64,000 bases of DNA from JBNJFY01 sp051747265 (GTDB lineage Bacteria > Bacteroidota > Rhodothermia > Balneolales > Balneolaceae). The position numbers and the translations under genes were made by a program. A model generated the notes under the pieces. That model did not search any database. It saw only the letters and a list, made by a program, of their open reading frames with translations, and was not told where the DNA came from. Within the stretch, counting starts at the first letter, position 1. Each line of letters begins with the position of its first letter. Positions 18,171-25,173 of the stretch are shown here, piece by piece. The stretch lies in contig JBNJFY010000002.1 of NCBI GenBank assembly GCA_051747265.1, forward strand, positions 248,001-312,000, in the 5' to 3' direction.

Positions 18171-18244
18171 GAGGGTATATGATCCAGCAAAAGAGCTATC
18201 CTTACAGCATTTCTCAAAATTCATCGAGATCATTTGCCATAAAG

Positions 18245-18446
18245 TTCATGCTTCCTCGAGGAAGCTGGGCAATCGGTCACTATGGCTCATGTCCCGATAT
18301 TGGTTAAAAGGTCGACCGATTGGTCTGAAGGTGGACGCTATTTGCCATGTAGCACAAGCGTCCCACCCTCAGTCAAATCGGATTCGCACTCTGTGCCCAT
18401 TTTTAAGTTCTTACCCGATTTGACAGCTCCCTCGAGGGAGCACGAC
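18245..18446. repeat. Structured palindromic element R5
   Basis: Most divergent copy, 202 bp. Stem 1 is CAATCGGTC/GACCGATTG with an entirely different loop (CTATGGCTCATGTCCCGA...). The stem 2 loop is GCCATGTAGCAC, and stem 3 TCAAATCGG/CCGATTTGA has a new loop. Stem sequences stay while loops change, as expected when structure rather than loop sequence is under selection. Confidence 0.85.
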
Positions 18447-18479
18447 TGTGGGGGTTTGCCTGTTGGATGTTTGAACTCA

Positions 18480-18550
18480 GTCGTATTTGCCAGGCAATGG
18501 AGCGATACCGCGTACGCCGGTCAGCTTGACCGACATGTTCCATGCAAATA
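18480..18550. repeat. REP-like palindrome, copy C2
   Basis: The core GGTCAGCTTGACC is a perfect palindrome, flanked by ATTTGC...ATGGA on the left and TCCAT...GCAAAT on the right, which pair as an outer stem. Related to 16155-16235 and 18842-18912, and its core resembles the GTCAGGCTGAC palindromes at 24.3 and 25.1 kb. Confidence 0.65.
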
Positions 18551-18601
18551 AGATTCTGCTGAATTGCCTTTTGTCGAGCGTGGAGCACCGCTACTTTGTT
18601 T

Positions 18602-18817
18602 CGGGAAGCAGAGCTTCCCCACAGGTTGACGCAGCGGAGCTACGTCAACAGTGAGGTAGTAATTGAGGCGGGCAGCACAGCTGCCCGCCTCAATTACTTG
18701 CCATCTCATTACCGAGCTCTGATCGGTAATGCCAAGGGGGAGCTCCGCTTCCCGATAAAGGCAGAGAATATAGACATATTTCCTGCTTGGAAAGGGATCA
18801 GTGCGGGCACTGATCCC
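18602..18817. repeat. Hairpin array, copy 2 (right edge of repeat region)
   Basis: Six hairpins in a row: GGGAAGC/GCTTCCC, TTGACG/CGTCAA around CAGCGGAGCT, a 37-nt palindrome with stem TAATTGAGGCGGGCAG (18659-18695), ATTACCGA/TCGGTAAT, GGGAGC/GCTTCCC-type, and GGGATCAGTGC/GCACTGATCCC. Linkers match copy 1 (CTCATTAC, AATGC). No ORF is present. The 16-bp perfect stem is unusually long for REP sequences. Confidence 0.7.
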
Positions 18818-18841
18818 AGCGTTGGGGTGGATGTATGAATT

Positions 18842-18912
18842 GAGTCGTGTTGGGCTAACAATGGGGCATTACCACCTACGTCGGTCAGCCTGACCGACAT
18901 TTTCCATAAAAT
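18842..18912. repeat. REP-like palindrome, copy C3
   Basis: Contains the perfect palindrome GTCGGTCAGCCTGACCGAC (18880-18898) followed by ATTTTCCAT, aligned with C1 and C2. The preceding GAGTCGTGTTGGG matches the CAGTCGTATTTGCC at C2. Confidence 0.65.
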
Positions 18913-19106
18913 GGGATCTTGTTAATTCCACTCGTGGCAATATGATTAACCGAATTTCTAGTCCGCCAATGTTACTGTGAGCGTAACCAAGTGGAACGCG
19001 GCAGTCTCCATTGGAAATGGTACCGTGGCACCCACCTAGAGCTCGCGGCGGGTTTATCGTCTTCGCGAGGTCACGTTGGTTGGCGGGGAGCTCAATTCTC
19101 TAATAG

Positions 19107-19145
19107 CAAAAAGCCCCGCTGAACTGAATCAGCAGGGCTTTTTTG
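19107..19145 (-). terminator. Terminator of the lipoprotein gene, twin of the ahcY terminator
   Basis: AAAAAGCCCCGCTGAA pairs with TTCAGCAGGGCTTTTTT-type sequence around ACTGAATC. The reverse complement differs from the ahcY terminator (15962-15999) at essentially one stem position. It can act in both directions, having A and T runs on both sides. Confidence 0.85.
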
Positions 19146-19186
19146 GAATTTAGCGTTATTGGGACTTTGAAATTGCCCACCGAATC

Positions 19187-20839
19187 CTAGTTGTCGCACG
19201 GACCACCGGAGATAGTAACCGTCTTTTCTACTTGGTCGCCTTGCATCAGGACCTCGATAGACTCGATGTCGTTATCGTAAGTCACCCCCACATCGTAGGT
19301 CTGGCCTTCCTCGACACCGGTAGCCGTAAAGGTACCACTAATTAACTCGGTATTATCCGCGTTAAACTCCTTGGTGATTTCGGAAGCAATCTGCTCATTG
19401 GCAAAGTCAGTGCCTGCTTTTGCGTACATCACCGTACTGGGCAGCCCGGTGACCGGGATGCCTCCACCGCCTTCACACTGCAGATTAACCTTCACCTCCG
19501 GGGCATAAGCCGGCGGCGCGGGCAATGTAATGTCAAACTCTGCGTGGGTTCCAACTTCAATGGTTTCCTCAACGTTTGCATGCGGCAAGGTGAAGGTCAA
19601 GTCATAGGTCACAGGGTGGTCAGCGCCACCAGAGTGCACTTTATAAGGTATACTTTTAGCAACACCATTGCTAGAATCTAAAAGTTTTATAGACTCGTGA
19701 TCCTCACTGTAACCATATTTTGCTAAATTCCAATTTAGGTTTCCTAATGCATTACCATTATGAGTGATGTTAAAAGTTATAAGTACGGGGTCCTGCATAT
19801 CCACAAGGGCATATTCTTTTACAATGCCTTCTACGCATAGGGAATACCTGGTCTTATATAGTCCATGGGGCTCAAAAGAGTCATAACTTCTTATGCTTTT
19901 CTCTCCATTTATGACTACATAAAAATAATTAACACTTTCATTGTAAAATACATCTTTTGTAAGCAATGTTTCCCCAGGATCGCACTGCAACGACTGCAGT
20001 TGCGCACCGCCAACGGTGGTCCACTGCTTGGAACTACTGCCCGCTTGCAGACCCGTGGCCCGGCGGCCCGATTCGTCGGTAATCTCCACTTCAGTTAGCC
20101 CAATGACGTTAGCTGTTGAGTCTTCGTTAGAGAGCTCATCATTAATGCTTTGCAGCTGAGCCTGCGCATCCGGATCCGACGGGCTATAGTGGGTAAACGA
20201 GGAGGTCAACTGCCCGGACAAGCGATTGCCGTCGGCGTCGGTCAGGATGCTGCCCGCGGCGATCTGTACGGTGGAACTGTCTGTGCTGCCGGCTTCCGCT
20301 CCCGGGTTGGTGGCCACAATATTAATTGGTTCGGCAGTTTCCCCAGTGCTGGGGTCGGCTGTGGTCTCAGTCTTCGTTTCCGAGGTAATACCCGCCGGCA
20401 AATTGCTGCGGTCCGCCATACGCGCCCGGAAGCCCGCAGAACCTTCTTCGACAATCTCAATGGTCTTGGTGACCGGAATGTAGCCCTCCTTGGTGATATT
20501 CAGCGTCACCTCCACCGGATCATCGGGGGTAGGTACCACATCATTGGAGATGTAGTAGTTCATAAAGCCGTTTTCCACGGTCACCTCGCTGATGGGGTCG
20601 CTGTACATATCCACCATGGCACCCGCATCGGGACCGGAGAAGGAGATGGTCACCGGACCGGTAATCAGCCCGCCGGTGGCCATGTCTTTGAGGGTGACCA
20701 CCCCCAGGGTGTTAATTTCTTCGATTTTGATGATCGGCCCGAAGTCGTCGATCGCATCTTGCAGTGGGCCGGTCTCGCAAGCGGTCAGCACCAGCATCGC
20801 ACTCAGTAGCCCTAACGTAAGTAGTTTCAATGATTTCAT
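19187..20839 (-). CDS. Surface lipoprotein with beta-rich repeats, unknown function
   Basis: A 550-residue lipoprotein: signal peptide with lipobox VLTAC (Cys about residue 21). It looks like a string of Ig-like or carboxypeptidase-regulatory-like beta domains, for example PVEVTLNITKEGYIPVTKTIEI (about residues 103-125), followed by a low-complexity Thr/Glu-rich linker. The rest is beta-rich with Cys pairs. The central part (19650-19975, roughly residues 290-395) is distinctly AT-rich compared with both flanks, suggesting a recombined segment. It is followed by a strong terminator and preceded by the outer-membrane protein gene, probably in one operon (50-nt gap). Function not recognised. Confidence 0.7.
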   Translation of the reverse strand: MKSLKLLTLGLLSAMLVLTACETGPLQDAIDDFGPIIKIEEINTLGVVTLKDMATGGLITGPVTISFSGPDAGAMVDMYSDPISEVTVENGFMNYYISNDVVPTPDDPVEVTLNITKEGYIPVTKTIEIVEEGSAGFRARMADRSNLPAGITSETKTETTADPSTGETAEPINIVATNPGAEAGSTDSSTVQIAAGSILTDADGNRLSGQLTSSFTHYSPSDPDAQAQLQSINDELSNEDSTANVIGLTEVEITDESGRRATGLQAGSSSKQWTTVGGAQLQSLQCDPGETLLTKDVFYNESVNYFYVVINGEKSIRSYDSFEPHGLYKTRYSLCVEGIVKEYALVDMQDPVLITFNITHNGNALGNLNWNLAKYGYSEDHESIKLLDSSNGVAKSIPYKVHSGGADHPVTYDLTFTLPHANVEETIEVGTHAEFDITLPAPPAYAPEVKVNLQCEGGGGIPVTGLPSTVMYAKAGTDFANEQIASEITKEFNADNTELISGTFTATGVEEGQTYDVGVTYDNDIESIEVLMQGDQVEKTVTISGGPCDN

Positions 20840-20889
20840 AATGGTAATCGTCTTTTGTATTGAAGTAATATCGTATGAAGTGACGTTGC

Positions 20890-21603
20890 TTAGCGCAGTT
20901 TAAAGGATAGGCCCAGGTTGAGTACCGGGTGCCAGGCGAACTCATTGAGTCCTTCCTGCATCGCCGCGGCGTGGTTGACAGTGCCGGAGATCAGCCCGTC
21001 GCCCTCCATGGCCAATTCCGGAGCGCCGCTGTACAGCACGCCCACCTGGAAGTTGAGCTTGAGCTTGCCTTTGGCGGCCACCGGATTTCCAAACCCGAGT
21101 CCCGCATAGGGCATGAATTTGTTGGGGTAGGTCAGGTTCAGCCCGATATCGCCCAACCGGTCGGCTGAGAACGTTTTCTCACTAGACTGGCCTTCGTTGA
21201 CCGTATAACTCTCGTTGGCTACGGCGGTACCGCTGACTTCAAAATCGTAGTAGTAGACCCCCACGGAGAGCTTAAAGCCCCGGTTGGCCGGATAAAAGTC
21301 CGCAATGGCCGAAAAGTTGCTATTGCTCAGATCGGCGTTGTAATCCAACCCTGGTTCGCCATCGTCATAGGACCCGCTGTAATTGTAGGAGAGGGTGTTA
21401 AATCCTACGCGCGCATTAAATTTCGAGGAGATGCTGGTAGTCACCTCGCCCCCGATGCCGGTGGTTCCCCCGTTGACGCCAATGGCAATGCTAAAGCCTT
21501 GGTTTCCTTCGTCCGTGGTGGGCACTTGCTGCGCCCAAGCGGCGGTGCTCATGCCCGCAAACAGCAGGCATACCATTACTACATGTTGTATAGCTTTTCT
21601 CAT
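20890..21603 (-). CDS. Outer-membrane beta-barrel protein
   Basis: A cleavable signal peptide (ending STAAWAQQ) is followed by alternating amphipathic strands rich in Gly and aromatic residues, ending NLGLSFKLR with the C-terminal Arg/aromatic pattern of small barrels. About 215 mature residues would suit an 8-10-stranded barrel of the OmpW/OmpA-like type. Co-directional with and upstream of the lipoprotein gene, so they may form an envelope pair. The substrate or role cannot be told. GC is higher than the window average, like its neighbour. Confidence 0.7.
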   Translation of the reverse strand: MRKAIQHVVMVCLLFAGMSTAAWAQQVPTTDEGNQGFSIAIGVNGGTTGIGGEVTTSISSKFNARVGFNTLSYNYSGSYDDGEPGLDYNADLSNSNFSAIADFYPANRGFKLSVGVYYYDFEVSGTAVANESYTVNEGQSSEKTFSADRLGDIGLNLTYPNKFMPYAGLGFGNPVAAKGKLKLNFQVGVLYSGAPELAMEGDGLISGTVNHAAAMQEGLNEFAWHPVLNLGLSFKLR

Positions 21604-22051
21604 CTTCTTGCCTTTAATTTTGAATTAATACGGTCCAGACTGCGCCTTGGGTAGAATATTCCCTGCCCCCGACTCTGTTTTCTTTAAACTTGAAATCCGC
21701 CTTCTAATAAAGCCGCTTAATACTGCGGATTGCTGTTGATCCCCTTATAACGAGATTGATCTATACCCCTCAATGTAGATCGTCTCCGTATCTATCAATC
21801 TGAATCACAAGGAAGGTTACAGTGTGATAATACAACTTATGGCACTTAGATATAAATACCATTGCAGTACAATCACACTTTTTACAGCAGAACCTACCCA
21901 ATATTTCTTAGTTATAGATAATTTTCGTTTGATTCTGTAACGCTACGTTCATTTTGACTTAATTAAACATCCCTATTATTAAACCAACAGTAAATAGGTA
22001 CAATTAGTCATATTTATAGGTAGTTATACCTATAAACCCTGCCCGATCCTG
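21604..22051. other. AT-rich intergenic region, no gene seen
   Basis: A 448-bp gap. It must contain the promoter of the outer-membrane protein operon. An imperfect hairpin TATAGGTA/TACCTATA lies at about 22015-22035 just after the DUF457 gene, but without a T run on the appropriate strand. I see no ORF, RNA motif or repeat. Confidence 0.5.
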
Positions 22052-23104
22052 CTACGGAAGGTGCTCTCCCATAATGCGTGACCATAATTGATGCATTATT
22101 CCCTCATTAAACGCAAAGGTGGGCGGGCGATGCCGAAGTGCGGTTACCCTGGTTTCCGAAGGGTTTCGTACCAGTTCGTATTGCCAGGCGAAGGATGCAT
22201 CATCGGTCAGCCATAGATCGGAACGGCCAAAGCGCAGGTCTGTGAATATTAATTGGTCCTCTTCTTGATGAACGGAGTAGTACCCTTGCGAAAACCACAG
22301 CACCCGCTGCACGGCTAGATCATCTCTATATTTTTCCAATAGATCTTTGCGCATGGGCACCGATACAAAATCGATAAACTGTTCGTCATCCAGGATGGAA
22401 TACAAACCAGCGTAAATCTGATCCCCGGATCGCGCGTAGGTTACCCAAAGCAGAGAGTTAAACGGCATGGGATTGGTCATATACTGATCCGCTTGAATCT
22501 GCTGAGCTTCAAAGTTCTCTTCCACTACTGAATCCACATGCAGCTTGACCCCAAATCCCCACAGTAGATAAAGTGAACTGAGTCCCAGCCCTAAGTAATT
22601 GGCCCAGCGGCGATGCCGATTAGAACGGTTCATGAAGAGCGCTGACACGATCCCCACCATCAACGGAATAGTGTAGAGCGGGTCGATGATAAAGATGGTG
22701 TTCAGGCTTACGGCATAGTTGCTGAACGGTTGAAAGATTTGTGTGCCGTAATTAGTGAGGGAGTCAATAAAGATATGCGTACTGATGGCTCCAAAAATCA
22801 ACCCCGCCCACTGGATCCAGCTAATCTTGGATCGTTCGGTTCCAGCCATTTTAGACCGCTGATACCACCGATGCAGCAGCCAGCCAAAGGCAATGGGTCC
22901 CACCAGACTGAAAAAGATAGAATGACTGATCCCCCGGTGGATAGCAATCTCTTGTACTTGCGATACAAAGGGATTGGCCAACACATCCAGATCAGGTAAT
23001 ACGCCAAAAAACGCACCCCAGGCGGCCGCTTTGTTGCCAATTCTGTGACCCAACGCAGCTTCACCAACCGCCGCGCCCAATGTAATCTGAGTTATGGAAT
23101 CCAC
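22052..23104 (-). CDS. Membrane-bound metal-dependent hydrolase (DUF457/YdjM-like)
   Basis: Multi-pass inner-membrane protein of the YdjM/DUF457 family. The N-terminus DSITQITLGAAVGEAALGHR is the family signature, with further conserved histidine/aspartate motifs GVLPDLDVL, HRGISHSIFF and THIFIDSLTNYGTQIFQPFS. Five or so membrane segments lie at about 20-180, followed by a soluble C-terminal domain (about 190-350). GTG at 23104 is chosen because homologues start there and GAGAG precedes it; the frame extends to 23152. Substrate unknown. Monocistronic, divergent from the cyclophilin gene. Confidence 0.8.
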   Translation of the reverse strand: MDSITQITLGAAVGEAALGHRIGNKAAAWGAFFGVLPDLDVLANPFVSQVQEIAIHRGISHSIFFSLVGPIAFGWLLHRWYQRSKMAGTERSKISWIQWAGLIFGAISTHIFIDSLTNYGTQIFQPFSNYAVSLNTIFIIDPLYTIPLMVGIVSALFMNRSNRHRRWANYLGLGLSSLYLLWGFGVKLHVDSVVEENFEAQQIQADQYMTNPMPFNSLLWVTYARSGDQIYAGLYSILDDEQFIDFVSVPMRKDLLEKYRDDLAVQRVLWFSQGYYSVHQEEDQLIFTDLRFGRSDLWLTDDASFAWQYELVRNPSETRVTALRHRPPTFAFNEGIMHQLWSRIMGEHLP

Positions 23105-23279
23105 CCTGCTACTCTCAATTATGTTTAAAAATTTCGCTTTCCAGCAACGCAAACATACGGTTAATTAGTTCACTTTGGTCAATGATTGCTCTGCACACAA
23201 ATTTGGGCAATTAAAAAACTGTTCGTTTCGTATACTTTGGTCAGCAACAAACTAACCTTATCAATTTAATTCTACTGTT

Positions 23280-23780
23280 TTGCTTACTGCGACGATCAAG
23301 ACCTCCAAGGGAGACATCAAGTTAAAGTTGTTCCCTGAAAAAACACCCGTAACCGTAGCTAACTTTGTAAATCTGAGTCAGCGCGGATTCTATGACAATC
23401 TGAATTTTCACCGCGTCATCCCTGATTTTATGATCCAGGGTGGATGCCCGGAAGGTACCGGCCGCGGCGGACCGGGCTATCGTTTCGAAGATGAGTTTGA
23501 TCCGGAGTTAAAGCACGATGCTCCGGGCAAATTGTCCATGGCTAATGCTGGACCCAATACCAACGGCAGCCAGTTTTTCATCACTCATGTGGCTACCCCC
23601 TGGCTGGATGGCAAGCACTCGGTGTTTGGCGAGGTCATTGACGATGATGATATGGATGTGGTGAACAGCATTGAGCAGGGCGACACCATCGAGTCCATCG
23701 AAATTGGTGGCGATGCTGATGCCGTGCTGGAAAAAGCTTCGGATTCTATTGAGCGCTTTAATGAAGTGCTGGATGAGTAG
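23280..23780 (+). CDS. Cyclophilin-type peptidyl-prolyl isomerase
   Basis: A 166-residue cyclophilin catalysing cis-trans isomerisation of prolyl bonds. Family motifs: KLFPEKTPVTVANFVNL, the catalytic FHRVIPDFMIQGGCPEGTGRGGPGY (Arg in FHRVI), MANAGPNTNGSQFFI and LDGKHSVFGEV. It has no signal peptide, so it is cytosolic. The start is a TTG: no in-frame ATG exists at the N-terminal boundary, and the next Met is inside the domain. The acidic C-terminal extension (VLEKASDSIERFNEVLDE) is slightly longer than usual. Confidence 0.93.
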   Translation: MLTATIKTSKGDIKLKLFPEKTPVTVANFVNLSQRGFYDNLNFHRVIPDFMIQGGCPEGTGRGGPGYRFEDEFDPELKHDAPGKLSMANAGPNTNGSQFFITHVATPWLDGKHSVFGEVIDDDDMDVVNSIEQGDTIESIEIGGDADAVLEKASDSIERFNEVLDE

Positions 23781-23798
23781 TGGATTCATCGATGCATA

Positions 23799-23829
23799 GT
23801 AAGGAGAGATTGTTCATTCCTCTCCTTAC
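23799..23829. terminator. Hairpin after the cyclophilin gene, probable terminator
   Basis: Perfect 10-bp stem GTAAGGAGAG/CTCTCCTTAC, 19 nt after the stop. The following T run is short (CTGATTTTC), so termination is likely but not certain. Confidence 0.55.
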
Positions 23830-23946
23830 CTGATTTTCAAGAGGCATCATTAATTTGACTTTTCTAGTTGATCGGTTTTTCAAAAAGCCGTATCATTGGT
23901 CTCTTTCGAGCACAGCATAGCTGGCTCTTTCTTTATTGATTTTTCT

Positions 23947-24009
23947 GCGCCCGTAGCTCAATCCCGAAACTTCGGGAAGCGCTTGACTACGGATCAGGAG
24001 GTTGGGCAA
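23947..24009 (+). pseudogene. tRNA-Arg(ACG) remnant, 5' copy
   Basis: Starts exactly like the intact tRNA 89 bp downstream (GCGCCCGTAGCTCAA) and keeps the anticodon arm CTTGACTACGGATCAGG. The D-loop is replaced by a small palindrome TCCCGAAACTTCGGGA, and the T arm and 3' acceptor strand are lost. The remnant is bracketed by the inverted repeat TTTCTGCG (23942) / CGCAGAAA (24022). Confidence 0.75.
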
Positions 24010-24035
24010 ACCCAGTCACCACGCAGAAACAAGAT

Positions 24036-24109
24036 GCGCCCGTAGCTCAACTGGATAGAGCGCTTGACTACGGATCAGGAGGTTGGGAGTTCGAATCTTC
24101 CCGGGCGTA
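24036..24109 (+). tRNA. tRNA-Arg (anticodon ACG)
   Basis: 74-nt cloverleaf. Acceptor GCGCCCG/CGGGCGT, D arm GCTC/GAGC, anticodon arm CTTGA-CTACGGA-TCAGG with anticodon ACG, variable AGGTT, T arm GGGAG-TTCGAAT-CTTCC, discriminator A. CCA is not encoded. ACG reads CGN Arg codons after A34-to-inosine editing. Followed by a terminator, so probably a single-gene transcript. Confidence 0.97.
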
Positions 24110-24115
24110 CTGCTG

Positions 24116-24149
24116 AAGGCTACTTCACTTTTGGGGAGTAGCCTTTTTT
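24116..24149 (+). terminator. Terminator of tRNA-Arg
   Basis: Stem AAGGCTACT/AGTAGCCTT (9 bp) followed by a T run; begins 7 nt after the tRNA. Confidence 0.85.
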
Positions 24150-24164
24150 GTTTCTACTCCCCCG

Positions 24165-24222
24165 AACGCTTAACTACGAATCAGGTGGTTGGGTGTTCCC
24201 CCGAATTTTCGAGGACGGGCGT
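24165..24222 (+). pseudogene. tRNA-Arg(ACG) remnant, 3' copy
   Basis: Keeps the anticodon arm (GCTTAACTACGAATCAGG), variable loop and GTTGGGTGTTC, and ends in the acceptor strand CGGGCGT. The T loop is interrupted by CCCCGAATTTTCGAGG, a palindrome resembling the one in the 5' remnant's D-loop. The 5' half is lost. Confidence 0.65.
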
Positions 24223-24244
24223 GGCATTCGTGCCATTATTAGGC

Positions 24245-24296
24245 GTTGGCTTGGGTTTGTTTAATAGTCAGGCTGACTATTGAACACGAAGCCAAC
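24245..24296. repeat. GTCAGGCTGAC palindrome, left of the DUF302 gene
   Basis: Nested palindrome: outer GTTGGCTT/AAGCCAAC and inner AATAGTCAG-G-CTGACTATT. The core is shared with 25105-25155. The two lie on either side of the DUF302 gene. Confidence 0.7.
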
Positions 24297-24634
24297 CACA
24301 CCAATATATACCCCTTTATGACTACACCAGTAAATCCAATCTCACTGTCGGGAGACCCATTGACTTTTGCAAGTCCCTCGTTATCAGCCATTCATGTGGT
24401 CCTTTTCGGGAACTATTCGTCATCTCATTGACATTTTCATAGCTGACAAACAGCTTATTTAATGGAAGACTTTGCCAAAACACCCTTTATGTAAACTTAC
24501 AGGAGTACTCATATTTGCACTCTTCATTTACACAATATAAGCGGGGGATTGCCGCACTCCGCTACGCTCCTTTCGCAGTTTTGCCAAGACTTCTAATAAC
24601 CGCTTCATCAGTTCTCCCACTAAATAGCAAGACG

Positions 24635-25099
24635 ATGAAATCATTTGCCTCCATTCTACTGATTGTCCTTTGCACCGTTGTTCCAGTCAGCATTTTTGCG
24701 CAGTCTGGGATGGTTAAACAGCAAAGCAACACCACAGTTAATCAAACCACCCAACGGCTCACTGAAACCCTAGAGGCCAAAGGGGCCACGGTGTTTAAAA
24801 TTGTGGATCACCAGGCTGGAGCGCAGTCGGTGGATCTGGAATTACGTCCTACAACGGTAGTCATTTTTGGTAACCCGAAACTGGGCACGCCGCTGATGCA
24901 GTGCACGCAAAGTGTGGCCATTGATCTTCCTCAGAAAATGTTGATTTGGGAAGATGCGGACGGGCAGGTATGGGTTGGCTATAACTCTACGGAATATCTG
25001 AAAGAGCGGCATCAACTATCCGGGTGTGACCTTGCGTTAGAGAAGATCGAAGGAGTGTTGCAATCCTTTGCAGCTGTCGCAGCTGGAAATTCAAATTAG
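24635..25099 (+). CDS. Secreted DUF302 domain protein
   Basis: After a signal peptide (MKSFASILLIVLCTVVPVSIFAQ) comes a DUF302 domain: RLTETLEAKGATVFKIVDHQAGA, the signature VVIFGNPKLGTPLMQC, LPQKMLIWEDADGQVWVGYNS. The frame opens 120 nt earlier at 24515, but the extra residues look non-coding and the ATG at 24635 gives a standard signal peptide. DUF302 proteins are small periplasmic or cytosolic proteins of unknown biochemical role. The gene lies between two related palindromes (24245-24296, 25105-25155). Confidence 0.8.
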   Translation: MKSFASILLIVLCTVVPVSIFAQSGMVKQQSNTTVNQTTQRLTETLEAKGATVFKIVDHQAGAQSVDLELRPTTVVIFGNPKLGTPLMQCTQSVAIDLPQKMLIWEDADGQVWVGYNSTEYLKERHQLSGCDLALEKIEGVLQSFAAVAAGNSN

Positions 25100-25104
25100 T
25101 TAAA

Positions 25105-25155
25105 GGCAGGGTATTCATTCAACAGTCAGGCTGACTGTTGAACAGATACCCAGCC
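25105..25155. repeat. GTCAGGCTGAC palindrome, right of the DUF302 gene
   Basis: Outer GGC-x-GGGTAT/ATACCC-x-GCC and a perfect inner stem TTCAACAGTCAG/CTGACTGTTGAA. It lies between convergent genes (stop at 25099, stop at 25174) and could terminate both, but there is no T run. Confidence 0.7.
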
Positions 25156-25173
25156 AAATAAACATTTACTTTT

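Noticed and set aside
18169..18233. N-terminal extension of the DUF559 protein (MISMNFEKCC...)
   Set aside because: This stretch is spacer sequence shared with S1-S3, where it precedes the remnant start codons, so it is the 5' UTR, not coding.
16245..18446. CRISPR array
   Set aside because: Repeats are ~200 bp and spacers ~235 bp with related, not unique, content; no cas genes.
16245..18446. Integron cassette array with attC sites
   Set aside because: No integron integrase, and the repeat ends (GTCGTGC/GCACGAC) lack attC R'/R'' core triplets AAC/GTT; spacers mostly hold gene remnants.
20150..20809. 219-codon open frame on the plus strand opposite the lipoprotein gene
   Set aside because: GC-rich antisense frame rich in Gly/Arg/His, typical of shadow frames; the minus-strand protein has a signal peptide and lipobox.
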